Both the position numbers and the translations under genes were made by a program. The notes beneath the pieces are model-generated. The model had not been told where the DNA came from. It was given only the letters and a program-made list of their open reading frames with translations, and made no database searches. From positions 170,362 to 234,361 of the forward strand of contig NZ_BJYJ01000005.1 of the NCBI RefSeq assembly GCF_007991455.1: DNA of 64,000 nt. Direction: 5' to 3'. This DNA is from Chryseobacterium hagamense (lineage in GTDB: Bacteria > Bacteroidota > Bacteroidia > Flavobacteriales > Weeksellaceae). Position 1 is the stretch's first letter. The number at the start of each line of letters is the position of its first letter. Shown one piece after another: positions 16,339 through 24,819 of this stretch.

Positions 16339-17517
16339 CTAGAAATCGGTTTTGTCCGGGCTTACTTTGTTCAGTAAAAAGTAGATGACAATCCAGGTCA
16401 ATGCAGATGCCGAGACGGCCAGAATCATACTGCCAATGACATATTGGAGGAGGTTGTTTTTTACCAGGTCGAAATTCAGTTCCTGGCTGAGGAGGTTGCT
16501 GTTGCCGTCTACAAAGGGCGCTCCCAGAAACAGGGAAGCGGCGATAATAAACGGGATGAATGGCGGCAGGCTCACGTTGGAGGCAAAGAAGGCCAGAACT
16601 TTGTTGAGCTTGAAAAGGACTGCCAGTGAAATAACGATCAGCGTATGGAAACCCCAGAAAGGGGAAAAGCCTACAAAGACCCCCAATGCAAGGGAAAATG
16701 CTTTCGTCCGGTTGGTCCCGTCGCTTTCCAGCACATCTTCCTTAATAAATCTCCTGATGCTTTTTTTTCTGAAATTATTGATGAAATTCCGCGGGATGAT
16801 GTACAGTAAAGTAATTGTCACCAGAATCGTATTGAGGATGCTGATGCGGGTAAAATCCTTAAACGGCCTGAAGTGCGATACCCGTTCCGCCGGATCATAC
16901 AGCACTTTTACCGGCACGTTTTTTACCGGCACATGCCTCCAGGCAGTCCGTACGATGATTTCGATCTCAAATTCAAATTTCGGCGTAAAGTATTTTTTCG
17001 GAATTTTATGCAGCGGATACAGCCGGTAGCCGGACTGGGTATCTTCCAGCTTGATTCCCGTCTCGAACCAGAACCAGAAGTTGGAAAACCGGTTTCCGAA
17101 GCTGCTTTTCTTCGGGATGCCGTCCTGGGCCATGTTGCGGTTTCCGATGAGCAGAACATCTTCTTTTTCGGATAGCAGAGCTTCTACGAAAACAGGAATG
17201 TCATCAGGATAATGCTGTCCGTCGGAATCGATGGTAATAGCGTAATGGTAACCCAACTCTTTCGCTTTCCTGAAGCCGGTTTTCAGGCCGTTTCCCTTTC
17301 CTTTGTTTTCCGGCAAATGGATGACCTGAAGCTGAGGGTACTGCGCTAAGATTTCTCCGGTGGAGTCGGTAGAGCCGTCGTTGATCACTATGAGGTCCCG
17401 TGTATAATCGAGTACCCCGTCAATCACCCGTTTCAGGGTTTTCCCGTTGTTGTAAGTCGGTATTAAAACACAGATTTTCTTTGCGGAAATGGCATTCTGT
17501 ACTTCGGGAAGGGTCAT
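16339..17517 (-). CDS. GT2 glycosyltransferase fused to DUF2062
   Basis: 392 residues. The N-terminal ~230 are a dolichol-phosphate-mannose-synthase-like GT2 domain: CVLIPTYNNGKTL, VINDGSTDST, the DXD-type ITIDSDGQHYPDD and QSGYRLYP. The C-terminal ~140 are a DUF2062 membrane domain (ALGVFVGFSPFWGFHTLIV plus two further hydrophobic stretches). It probably transfers a sugar at the inner membrane. Last gene of the minus-strand flexirubin arm; genes of this layout recur in flexirubin loci, but their exact role is not settled. Confidence 0.85.
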   Translation of the reverse strand: MTLPEVQNAISAKKICVLIPTYNNGKTLKRVIDGVLDYTRDLIVINDGSTDSTGEILAQYPQLQVIHLPENKGKGNGLKTGFRKAKELGYHYAITIDSDGQHYPDDIPVFVEALLSEKEDVLLIGNRNMAQDGIPKKSSFGNRFSNFWFWFETGIKLEDTQSGYRLYPLHKIPKKYFTPKFEFEIEIIVRTAWRHVPVKNVPVKVLYDPAERVSHFRPFKDFTRISILNTILVTITLLYIIPRNFINNFRKKSIRRFIKEDVLESDGTNRTKAFSLALGVFVGFSPFWGFHTLIVISLAVLFKLNKVLAFFASNVSLPPFIPFIIAASLFLGAPFVDGNSNLLSQELNFDLVKNNLLQYVIGSMILAVSASALTWIVIYFLLNKVSPDKTDF

Positions 17518-17521
17518 GGTT

Positions 17522-17998
17522 TTATTTTAGGGTTGCTCTTTCAGCAGGCGTGATGGTCTTGGATTGTGCCGCAAACCTTTTAATGTAATTTTTCAGGGCC
17601 GTGTTCTGCCTGCTGTAATTATTCAGCAGGAAAGCTTTATCGTCTTTCAGGCTTCCTCTGTACCCTACGATTTTCGGAATGTTTTCCTGAACGCTCATCC
17701 GGATGATCCTTAGTTCCGCATTATTGGGATTGTTTTTAATAACTGCCTCAAGGCTGGTGGCTCCGGACTTTACCAAATTTTTTCTATTGGATTTGGTAAT
17801 CTTAGCTTCCATGATCTGTGCTGCTGCCTTATATCCCTGGATTGCCGCATCCGAGCCTGATGCTTTTTCTGCCAGATTAATAAAAGATTCGGTATTGGCA
17901 TTGGAAGCATTGGCTTTTGCGTAGCTTTCCCTCAACGATTCGAGGTTCGACTGGAAGAAAAAAACGAAAGCGGTAATCAGTGAAAATATCAGTTTCAT
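17522..17998 (-). CDS. Secreted helical protein of unknown function
   Basis: 158 residues with an N-terminal signal peptide (MKLIFSLITAFVFFFQS) and an otherwise helical, Ala/Lys/Asn-rich body (YKAAAQIMEAKITKS, LEAVIKNNPNNAELRIIRM). The NPNNAELRIIR stretch looks TPR-like. Its start overlaps the dehydratase stop by 4 bases (ATGA), so it belongs to the operon. I do not recognise a named family; a periplasmic or outer-membrane accessory role is inferred. Confidence 0.75.
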   Translation of the reverse strand: MKLIFSLITAFVFFFQSNLESLRESYAKANASNANTESFINLAEKASGSDAAIQGYKAAAQIMEAKITKSNRKNLVKSGATSLEAVIKNNPNNAELRIIRMSVQENIPKIVGYRGSLKDDKAFLLNNYSRQNTALKNYIKRFAAQSKTITPAERATLK

Positions 17999-18375
17999 GA
18001 AGTCAATTTTTGGTAGTTAACAGACATCTTTAATGCAATAGTCCCGCCAAAAAAGGTGGTATTTTTTACCTTCACGTCTCCGTCGGTCTGGGTAATATCT
18101 AACTGCAGCTTCAGGTCCGGCGTTTCGAAAGGGTTGATGATTGCCATGAATTTGATGTTGGAAGCCGTCTTCAGAAACAGAGGCAGACCGGTAATTTCCT
18201 CGGAAAGTTCTTTTACGATCTGCATCATGCATACCCCGGGTGTTACAGGATTTCCGGGAAAATGCCCTTTGAAAATCTCATGGTCTTTATTCAGGGAGAT
18301 GTAGGCCGTATAGCTTCCGTTTTCTGCCTGTTCGTAGGATTGCAAGGTGTAAAAATCGTTAAGGATGGTCTGCAT
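17995..18375 (-). CDS. FabZ-like 3-hydroxyacyl-ACP dehydratase (hotdog)
   Basis: 126 residues, single hotdog domain with the FabZ signature GHFPGNPVTPGV (His38). The position where FabZ has its catalytic Glu (PGVxxxE) is Gln52 here (PGVCMMQ), so activity may be altered or shared with another hotdog subunit. Expected role is dehydration in polyene elongation. Sits between the beta-barrel protein and the secreted helical protein, 4 bases from the former. Confidence 0.8.
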   Translation of the reverse strand: MQTILNDFYTLQSYEQAENGSYTAYISLNKDHEIFKGHFPGNPVTPGVCMMQIVKELSEEITGLPLFLKTASNIKFMAIINPFETPDLKLQLDITQTDGDVKVKNTTFFGGTIALKMSVNYQKLTS

Positions 18376-18379
18376 ACAA

Positions 18380-18982
18380 TTATTTTTTCATGTTAAAGGT
18401 ATAATAAACGCCGGCCTGGAAGGTAATGTTCGAATGGTCGTTATAGAAAGAATATACCGGGATAAAGCCTTTCTTTACCCTGGCTTCCACCCCGAAATGC
18501 TCCGTGATGTCGAATCCTGCCCCTGCTGTAATTCCCAGGTCGATTTCATTTGCGGCATCGAAGTTTTTCTGCTCTACCAGAAATTCCAGCGTCGGGCCGA
18601 AATGAATGTTGAATTTATTGAAATAAAACTTGTTAACCAGCTGAAGGCTTACATAAGAAGCTGTCAGCGTTTGTCCGTTCCAGTTGTTGATGTTCGTGTC
18701 CAGTTTTGCCCCCTGTCTTGAATAGTTGATCTCGGGCTGTAAAGCATAGAATTTCGCAAAGCGGATATTGCCGAAAAGCCCCAGATAGAAGTCGGCTTTT
18801 GTCTTAAATTCCATATTGGGGTCAGCATTGCCATAATAATCGTAATCCATGTAAGAATACCATTGTGCCTTATTGGTAAAATGTGAAAAATTGGCACCTG
18901 CCCGGATTCCCGGATTAAAAGTGACCTGTGAAAAAGCGAAGGCTGAAATGATTAAGGTAAATAAAGAAATAATTTTTTTCAT
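18380..18982 (-). CDS. Outer-membrane beta-barrel (porin-family) protein
   Basis: 200 residues with signal peptide (MKKIISLFTLIISAFAFSQ) and alternating beta strands such as FNPGIRAGANFSHF, FYALQPEINYSRQGA and ITFQAGVYYTFNMKK, with an aromatic C-terminal strand. This is the common small Bacteroidetes porin-family (OMP beta-barrel) layout. Inside the flexirubin operon, next to LolA-like and lipoprotein genes, it may help place the pigment in the outer membrane; this is inference. Confidence 0.82.
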   Translation of the reverse strand: MKKIISLFTLIISAFAFSQVTFNPGIRAGANFSHFTNKAQWYSYMDYDYYGNADPNMEFKTKADFYLGLFGNIRFAKFYALQPEINYSRQGAKLDTNINNWNGQTLTASYVSLQLVNKFYFNKFNIHFGPTLEFLVEQKNFDAANEIDLGITAGAGFDITEHFGVEARVKKGFIPVYSFYNDHSNITFQAGVYYTFNMKK

Positions 18983-18988
18983 GTGAAG

Positions 18989-19624
18989 TTATTCGTTTTC
19001 GGTTATCTGAAATAGTTTGATATTGATCTTATAATCTTTGTGCTGAAGGTTTAAACTGTCCGCGAAGATATGTTTTTTTGCATCAAAAGTAAAATCGATT
19101 TTTTCTTTACTGTTTTTCGTGTAAACGATCTGTTTCAGCAGTTTATTCTCTTTGTTAAAGAATAAATAATATTCCTTCTGATCAATTTTTGAAAGGTAAA
19201 TATTGGAATTCCCGTTTTCAAAGGTTTCCGTAACAGGATATTGCTGTCTCAGGAGTTCCCTGAAGTCGTTTTTCAGGAAGTTGATGACAATCTTCTTATC
19301 CATATCGGGAAGTACATAATTGAGCTTAAAATCAGTTTCCGAAATTTCGAAATCGATTAATTTATTTCCGAAGTCCGAAGTCAGCACCACCCGGTGGGTC
19401 GTTTCATTAATCTTTTTTAATATCAGGATTCCGCTGACGTGGTTTTTGTAGATGTCCATCTGGCATTTATATACATAATCTTCCTTGGACGAAAAATAGA
19501 GATTTTCCACCGTCTTGTCCGTGTTCAGAACTGGTTTCGCATCTGCAAGCTTATAGCTTTTACAGGAGGCGAACAGAATGAAAACGAGGCTATAAACTGA
19601 ATTCCGAAGCAGCAACCGGCGCAT
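18989..19624 (-). CDS. Lipoprotein of unknown function
   Basis: 211 residues. Signal with lipobox LFASC (Cys at ~21) followed by KSYKLADAKPVL. The body is beta-rich with DFKLNYVLPDMDKKIVINFL and EKIDFTFDAKKHIF, reminiscent of the LolA/LolB-like fold that binds lipids, but I cannot assign a family. Its start overlaps the lolA-like gene by 35 bases, so the two are tightly linked. A LolB-like partner for the upstream LolA-like protein is an attractive inference only. Confidence 0.75.
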   Translation of the reverse strand: MRRLLLRNSVYSLVFILFASCKSYKLADAKPVLNTDKTVENLYFSSKEDYVYKCQMDIYKNHVSGILILKKINETTHRVVLTSDFGNKLIDFEISETDFKLNYVLPDMDKKIVINFLKNDFRELLRQQYPVTETFENGNSNIYLSKIDQKEYYLFFNKENKLLKQIVYTKNSKEKIDFTFDAKKHIFADSLNLQHKDYKINIKLFQITENE

Positions 19625-20216
19625 TGATCCTGGTATTTTTAAAAACGATATTGGTGGTGTCTCCCGAGGCTTCCGTCATATTCACCTGTGAAACCGTCGA
19701 CTGGTTTTTCGGGAAATACAATTCAATCTGCTTGATGTATTTCAGCAGCTGGGCGGATTTCGGCGTAAACCGGGCAATGTTGGAACTGCCGTTTTTCAGA
19801 TAGGCTACGGAAAATTCCGGATCGTTGAACATCTGTCCGTTGGAACTGCCGACAATTAATTTATTGATTTTCTCGAACGTTTTGCTCCTGGCATCCACGG
19901 CAGACTTTTTACCCTGATCGTTGATGAAAATTTTATTTTCCCTGAAAACGATGCTGTACTGATACGGTTTGGTATACTTCCAGCTCAGCATATTCGGGGT
20001 TTTTAAAGACATTCTCCCGTAGGTAACAATGTTTTTATCCAGGAAATCCATTTTCTTGGTCTGGGTAAAATCGCTTTGCAAAGTTTTGATTTCTTTGGTT
20101 TCAGAGGAGACTCTGGCAACGAATGCTTTGGCTTCTGCTCCTGACATGGCGGTGTTCTGGGCAAAGAAAAAGCCAGAAACGCATAATCCTATGGTGATGA
20201 AAATATTTTTAATCAT
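19590..20216 (-). CDS. LolA-like outer-membrane lipoprotein carrier
   Basis: About 208 residues from the second ATG (20216), which gives a clean signal peptide (MIKNIFITIGLCVSGFFFAQ); an ATG at 20231 is also possible. LolA features: TLQSDFTQTKKMDFLDKNIV, GRMSLKTPNMLSWKYTKPYQ, and a beta-rich body ending VASEFSL. LolA carries lipoproteins or lipids through the periplasm. In aryl-polyene and flexirubin loci a dedicated LolA is usual and likely ferries the lipid-like pigment. Confidence 0.85.
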   Translation of the reverse strand: MIKNIFITIGLCVSGFFFAQNTAMSGAEAKAFVARVSSETKEIKTLQSDFTQTKKMDFLDKNIVTYGRMSLKTPNMLSWKYTKPYQYSIVFRENKIFINDQGKKSAVDARSKTFEKINKLIVGSSNGQMFNDPEFSVAYLKNGSSNIARFTPKSAQLLKYIKQIELYFPKNQSTVSQVNMTEASGDTTNIVFKNTRINAPVAASEFSL

Positions 20217-20399
20217 TGCTTTATTTTTCAAGTGAACAAATCCTGTCTGACCTTAAAATTGCAAAGTTTTGAATCGTTTAATTAAAAATCTTTGATTTTT
20301 TAGCTTATATGCTCTTATTAAAGTTGCTCTATTATAAACTTCTATGAGCAGGACAAAATCTTTTGTGACTTTTGTGTTTCAAAATAACTTCTGCGTAAA

Positions 20400-21128
20400 T
20401 TATTCGATGGTAAATGTCGAATACTTTTCACGCTCCAAAAATACTAATAAATTTACCAAAACATGATACGTTTTTTCCGAAGTGTCATGAAGGAGAATAA
20501 TGCTTCCCGGCTTCAGTCCTTTGGTGACTCTACGGTAAATTCTGTTTTCGTCTTCAGTAACCGTATCCAGTGAGCGGACGTTCCAGCCGATGCTTTTTTT
20601 TCCGGTTTGCTTAATCGCTTTGGCAATATTCGGATTGGTCACCCCAAAAGGCGGACGGTAAAGATCGGTCTTTAAATTTCCAGCCTTCAACATCATTTCG
20701 TCACCCTTTTCAATTTCCTCAACCATTTTTGATGTGGATAAAAACCCGGTTTGACTGGAATGGGAATAGGTGTGGTTGCCGATCGTATGGCCTTCCGCAA
20801 TAATCCGCCGAAAGGTTTCGGGATATTTTTCAATCTGTTTCCCGATACAGAAAAACGTTGCTTTTACATTGTTTTCCTTCAGGATATCCAAAAATTTCGG
20901 GGTAAATTCCGTCGGACCGTCATCGAAAGTGAGGGCAACCTCCTTGATTTTTGTTCTTCTGTGCGTGATGCTGTTGACAAAATAGCCGAGCCCGATATCA
21001 AAGGAACCCCATACCACTGTTGCGGAAAACATCAGAAAACAAAAGAGGTATACCCAGAACGTCCCGTGAAACGTATAGATAAAAACGTTGCAGAAGAGGT
21101 AGAACAGGATAAAGAAGTAATGTTTCAT
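20400..21128 (-). CDS. Polysaccharide deacetylase (NodB domain), membrane anchored
   Basis: 242 residues. Two N-terminal hydrophobic segments (~4-40) precede a NodB domain with motif 1 LTFDDGP (Asp69/Asp70), motif 2 HTIGNHTYSH (His119, His123) and motif 3 YRPPFG near 147. The metal-binding Asp-His-His set is intact. Family members remove N- or O-acetyl groups from cell-surface glycans. In this locus the substrate is unknown; it may act on a pigment conjugate or on the sugar added by the GT2-DUF2062 protein. Confidence 0.87.
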   Translation of the reverse strand: MKHYFFILFYLFCNVFIYTFHGTFWVYLFCFLMFSATVVWGSFDIGLGYFVNSITHRRTKIKEVALTFDDGPTEFTPKFLDILKENNVKATFFCIGKQIEKYPETFRRIIAEGHTIGNHTYSHSSQTGFLSTSKMVEEIEKGDEMMLKAGNLKTDLYRPPFGVTNPNIAKAIKQTGKKSIGWNVRSLDTVTEDENRIYRRVTKGLKPGSIILLHDTSEKTYHVLVNLLVFLEREKYSTFTIE

Positions 21129-21278
21129 CTTTATTTTTTGAATATGAGGTTAAAAATAGCAACAACTTATATCTGTAATGTGCTTTCCTGAGTGAAACGC
21201 CTTTGCGAACGGAAAATATTGTCAAACTTTAAAAAAAAGCTTTGTGTTCTTTGCGTTAAAAATAATTCGGCAGTTAGG

Positions 21279-22340
21279 CTAGACTCTTTCCAGCAAAGCC
21301 AGACTATGGTCATTCCCGCCAAGATGGTTGTACAGTAAAATATTTTTTACCCCTTCTTTTTTCACTTCATTAATCCTCATGACTTCCGGGATTTCCTGTT
21401 TTTTCAGGATCCGGCACGCCATGAAAGTCGAAAAACCGCTGGCAGTATTGAATTCTCCGCTTAAATGCTTGTAATACAGCAATACGGAATCCGTAAACCG
21501 GTCCATGGCTTTTGTATAATAAACATCAGATTCTGCATCGCCGCTGAAACCTAAGATGACGGCATCAACTTCATTGAAAGTCAGGTTGTTTTCAGCTAAA
21601 AAATCTTCAATAAACGATTGGGTTTCTTCCAGATCCAGGCGGTTGGTGATTTTAATGTCCTTCAGGCGTGCATAAGAGCTGTCTTTTTTCTCTTTGCTTA
21701 AAACAAAGAAGCTGGCACCTTCTCCCCAGACAACGCCATTTGTGGTGGAACTCAGGTAATCCACAGGCAGGTCTTCCTGCTTTTTGATGGTTTTGTTCAA
21801 TTCATAAAGCCCCATGGTTCTCTCGGTCTGTTCATCCGTGGAACCTACCAGAACATGTTCTGCTTCACCGTCGGTGACCTGAAGCTTGGCATCCAGCATC
21901 GAAAATTCAAGGGAGGAAGAGGAATTGACGTAAGTGAAATTATAGGCATGACATTGCAGGCCTAAGGCAATCTGCCCGGCTACCGTATTGTGGGTCGACT
22001 GGATAAAATAAGTGGGCGTAAGAAACTCTTCGTTATTGTCCAGTACATTCTTGAGAAACTTTTCAGAATCCTGTGAACAGCCCATTCCGGTTCCTACGAT
22101 AATGGCATCCGGATTTTCAACTCCGGCTTCTTTCAAAGCATATGAAGAGGCTACGGAACTCATTTTTACGGTCTTGGACATCCGTCGGATCATCGCCGGA
22201 GGAATGAATTCTTTATACACCGGTTCAATGGCTTTCAGCACCTGCCCCGCACCGGCAGGCTGAAGATTCTCAAAGAAATTTTCATTTAAAGTGTCCTGTA
22301 CAGAAATGCAGGCGGCACTGTTGATGTAAACGGCAGTCAT
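21279..22340 (-). CDS. Ketosynthase-fold protein lacking the active-site Cys (chain-length-factor-like)
   Basis: 353 residues from the ATG at 22340, which overlaps the upstream ketosynthase stop by 4 bases (ATGA). Thiolase fold is recognisable (IIVGTGMGCSQDSEKFLKNV, FIQSTHNTVAGQIALGL), but the nucleophile elbow reads YVNSSSSLEFS, so Cys is replaced by Ser near 141. The HGT and KxxxGH blocks are also changed (LGFSGDAES; YKHLSGEFNTASG). It should be inactive as a condensing enzyme and form a heterodimer with the adjacent intact FabF-like protein, as chain-length factors do in type II PKS and aryl-polyene systems. Confidence 0.8.
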   Translation of the reverse strand: MTAVYINSAACISVQDTLNENFFENLQPAGAGQVLKAIEPVYKEFIPPAMIRRMSKTVKMSSVASSYALKEAGVENPDAIIVGTGMGCSQDSEKFLKNVLDNNEEFLTPTYFIQSTHNTVAGQIALGLQCHAYNFTYVNSSSSLEFSMLDAKLQVTDGEAEHVLVGSTDEQTERTMGLYELNKTIKKQEDLPVDYLSSTTNGVVWGEGASFFVLSKEKKDSSYARLKDIKITNRLDLEETQSFIEDFLAENNLTFNEVDAVILGFSGDAESDVYYTKAMDRFTDSVLLYYKHLSGEFNTASGFSTFMACRILKKQEIPEVMRINEVKKEGVKNILLYNHLGGNDHSLALLERV

Positions 22341-23536
22341 GATTTCGAGAAAATTAAGGTTGAACAATTTCCTCCGAAGCCGAAAGAATTGGAAAGGACG
22401 TGGTTAATGCTTTTTTCCTTAAGCTCCGTTACCGGCGTCAGATCAAATTCAGCCATTTGGGTTTTAAAATTAAGATTCGGAAAAATAATATTGTTTTGAA
22501 GGGCCAATAATGAATACACCGCTTCAATTCCTGCCGCTGCGGCCAGCGTATGGCCGGTAAATGCTTTGGTAGAACTGAATTCAGGAACTTTTCCCTCTCC
22601 GAAAATCCGGATCATCGCAATACCTTCCGATAGATCGTTATTCGGGGTGGCGGTACCGTGAACGTTAATGTAGTCGATTTTTTCTTTGGCCAGGCCGGAA
22701 ACTTTCAGTGCTTTTTGCATGGCCAGGTAAGCGCCCTGTCCGTTTTCCGAAGAGGCGGTCTGATGGTGCGCATCGTTGGCATTCCCGTAGCCTGAAAGAT
22801 AGCCCAAGATCTTTTTGTTTTCTTTTTTTACGATTTCCTCCGATTCCAGGACGATGAAGGCAGCGGCTTCGCCGAGGTTCAGCCCTTTGCGGTCATTATC
22901 GAAAGGGGTATTGTAAGAATCCGTGAGGATCATCAGGGTATTGAATCCGTTCAGGGTAAATTTGGAAAGCGCATCGGTTCCGCCTACAATAACGCGGTCC
23001 AGCACTCCGTTTTTAATGAGCCTGGCACCCATCATGATGGCATTGGCTGCAGACGAGCAGGCGGTGCTGATGGTGGAAACCATGCCTTTTAATCCCAGAT
23101 AATCGGCAATCAGCAGGGAGGAGTTACCCGCATCATGGGAGTCAATATATTTTTGCTTATCGGGGAATTCTTCGTAGGTGTAGAAATAGTTTTCAGTGAC
23201 ATCCATTCCGCCAACGCTGGTTGAGGAAATCAGCCCTGTTTTATATTCATTGATATCCGAAATTCCGGCGCTTTCGATAGCCTCTTTTGCCGCGACCATG
23301 CCCAATAAAGCGGTTCGGGTCGCATTTTTTGCATCTTTCAGCTCCAGTTTTTCAATTAGTAATTCATTAGACAGTTTGATTTCACCGATTTTGATATGTC
23401 CTGCATGGCGCGTTTCAAACAATTGGATGTCTGAGATCCCATGTTTTCCGGATTGTAACGAATTCAGGTTTTCTTCCACGTTGTTTCCGATGGAAGAAAT
23501 GATGCCCATTCCCGTGATGGCAATTTTTTGACCCAT
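22337..23536 (-). CDS. Beta-ketoacyl-ACP synthase (FabF-like), catalytically complete
   Basis: 399 residues. Catalytic Cys160 (STACSSAANAIMMG), His293 (VHGTATPNNDLSE), Lys324 and His329 (SSTKAFTGHTLAAAAG) are all present. Directly followed, with an ATGA overlap, by a Cys-less ketosynthase, so the two probably form a KS-alpha/KS-beta pair that builds the polyene. Separated from its ACP gene (23619-23876) by an 82-base repeat array. Confidence 0.9.
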   Translation of the reverse strand: MGQKIAITGMGIISSIGNNVEENLNSLQSGKHGISDIQLFETRHAGHIKIGEIKLSNELLIEKLELKDAKNATRTALLGMVAAKEAIESAGISDINEYKTGLISSTSVGGMDVTENYFYTYEEFPDKQKYIDSHDAGNSSLLIADYLGLKGMVSTISTACSSAANAIMMGARLIKNGVLDRVIVGGTDALSKFTLNGFNTLMILTDSYNTPFDNDRKGLNLGEAAAFIVLESEEIVKKENKKILGYLSGYGNANDAHHQTASSENGQGAYLAMQKALKVSGLAKEKIDYINVHGTATPNNDLSEGIAMIRIFGEGKVPEFSSTKAFTGHTLAAAAGIEAVYSLLALQNNIIFPNLNFKTQMAEFDLTPVTELKEKSINHVLSNSFGFGGNCSTLIFSKS

Positions 23537-23618
23537 TTTTTTTATAATGTAACAATGTACCAGTCTAGCAGTTTACCAATATTGTGACACTGTCAGATCG
23601 ATACATTGTTAGATTGAA
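23537..23618. repeat. Intergenic array of AACAATGT-type degenerate repeats (copy 3)
   Basis: Units taatgtaacaatgtaccagt, tagcagtttaccaatattgtg and gatacattgttagattg; the two halves are roughly inverted. Lies between ACP and ketosynthase genes, the same context as the copies at 9742 and 11338. Confidence 0.55.
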
Positions 23619-23876
23619 TTATTTTGTTCTGTTTTCTTCGATGAATTTTGCCATGGTTTCGATAGAAGAGAAAATTTCCTTTCCTTTTTTAGGATCGGAT
23701 AATTTGATTCCGTATTCTTTGTCCATGAGAACGATCAGTTCAAGAGCGTCGATCGAATCCAATCCTAGACCTCCGCCGAATAACGGGTCCGTATCTTTGA
23801 TTTCTTCTACCGCAACATCTTCTAAATTAAGAACTTCGATGATTTTGTGTTTTAATTCTTCTCTTAAGTTTTCCAT
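23619..23876 (-). CDS. Acyl carrier protein (second of two)
   Basis: 85 residues; phosphopantetheine attachment Ser41 in GGLGLDSIDALELIVLMD. Flanked on both sides by repeat arrays, and placed between the short KAS-like gene and the FabF-like gene. Likely the carrier for the KS/CLF pair downstream. Its Gly-rich approach (PLFGGGLGLDS) resembles ACPs of aryl-polyene-type type II systems. Confidence 0.92.
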   Translation of the reverse strand: MENLREELKHKIIEVLNLEDVAVEEIKDTDPLFGGGLGLDSIDALELIVLMDKEYGIKLSDPKKGKEIFSSIETMAKFIEENRTK

Positions 23877-23879
23877 ATT

Positions 23880-23970
23880 TTTTAAAATTTACCAACGTAT
23901 CAATCTACCAGTTTACCAATAGGATAGTACCGAATATGATTGTTACATTGTTATACTGTTATATTGTTAC
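23880..23970. repeat. Intergenic array of AACAATGT-type degenerate repeats (copy 4)
   Basis: Left units accaacgtatcaatctacca and gtttaccaatag; right units gattgttacattgttatac and tgttatattgttacatta. The right arm is the clearest of all copies, with three successive ttgttayaytgttat-like units. Confidence 0.6.
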
Positions 23971-23971
23971 A

Positions 23972-24511
23972 TTACGCAGTCAGCAAATATACAAAAGCTT
24001 TATAACTTTCCTGATATAGTTCGGTCCAGCCGCACAATACTTTATCAGCCTTTCCCGACTGCAGAAGCTGTCGGGCATAGTCATTTAAAAATTCTTCGTC
24101 GAATTCATCCAGTACAAAAAAAGCATTTTCGGTCTGCATTTTGTGCCGGATGCTGATTTCACCCACGCAGATATTAGGCAAAGTATATACAAAGACGGCA
24201 GGGCTCGGAAAATAATTTTCCTGTGAATTGATGCTCTCCTGATATTTAAAATCGGTATCCAGGCTTGATGACCGGTTGGATAACACCACAGCAGTGCGGC
24301 GGTGATCTTCATCTTTCAGAATCATTTCAGAGGCCAGGAAAGCCAGTTTGCTCAGGTTATCCATTTTATGGAATTTAGGATAACCAAGGTCCATGCTTTT
24401 ATAGGCATCTTTGGCAAAATCTGAAAAATTTCCGGCAGGGGATTCAAAAACAGTTTTGTTGTTCAGGATAATTTTTGAATTTTCGATAAGGCAGATTTCT
24501 GTTTTCTTCAT
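23972..24511 (-). CDS. Short ketosynthase-like protein (3-oxoacyl-ACP synthase family)
   Basis: 179 residues, half the length of a ketosynthase. It resembles the N-terminal half of the thiolase fold: [32 protein letters not shown], then [24 protein letters not shown], where the Cys lies at a place comparable to a nucleophile elbow ([10 protein letters not shown]). The C-terminal catalytic histidine half is missing. Such short KAS-like proteins recur in flexirubin/aryl-polyene loci and may be a structural partner; no activity can be claimed. Confidence 0.7.
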   Translation of the reverse strand: MKKTEICLIENSKIILNNKTVFESPAGNFSDFAKDAYKSMDLGYPKFHKMDNLSKLAFLASEMILKDEDHRRTAVVLSNRSSSLDTDFKYQESINSQENYFPSPAVFVYTLPNICVGEISIRHKMQTENAFFVLDEFDEEFLNDYARQLLQSGKADKVLCGWTELYQESYKAFVYLLTA

Positions 24512-24531
24512 GAATACGTTTAAAAAAAGGA

Positions 24532-24819
24532 TTAAGATTTGTACTCCGGGTTTTGACGGGTATTGAAAACAGACAGAACAATTACTCTGTCATCCACCAT
24601 ATCGAAAATGATAATATAGGGAAACTTACGAAGATAAGCTTCTCTATATTTATTTTTTTTGATTTGGAAATGCCTGGGATTATCTTTTATCTGAAGAAAA
24701 TATTTTTCAACCTGCAACAGGAATTTTTCACCGAGGCCCGTTTGTATACTTTCGTAATTAATGTAATTCTCAAGAATTTCAAGACCGGCTTCTTCCTGTA
24801 CTATCAATTTATAAATCAT
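24532..24819 (-). CDS. RelE/ParE-type toxin
   Basis: 95 residues of the RelE/ParE superfamily: basic, with [21 protein letters not shown], then [40 protein letters not shown] and FNTRQNPEY, the order of strands and helices typical of ParE-like toxins. Its start overlaps the antitoxin stop by 4 bases (ATGA). ParE-like toxins act on gyrase, RelE-like ones cut mRNA; sequence reading does not separate these. It is an intruder in the flexirubin operon. Confidence 0.82.
   Translation of the reverse strand: MIYKLIVQEEAGLEILENYINYESIQTGLGEKFLLQVEKYFLQIKDNPRHFQIKKNKYREAYLRKFPYIIIFDMVDDRVIVLSVFNTRQNPEYKS

Noticed and set aside
16385..17029. Plus-strand frame of 214 codons opposite the GT2-DUF2062 gene
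   Set aside because: Shadow of a clear two-domain gene; composition is atypical and lacks known motifs.
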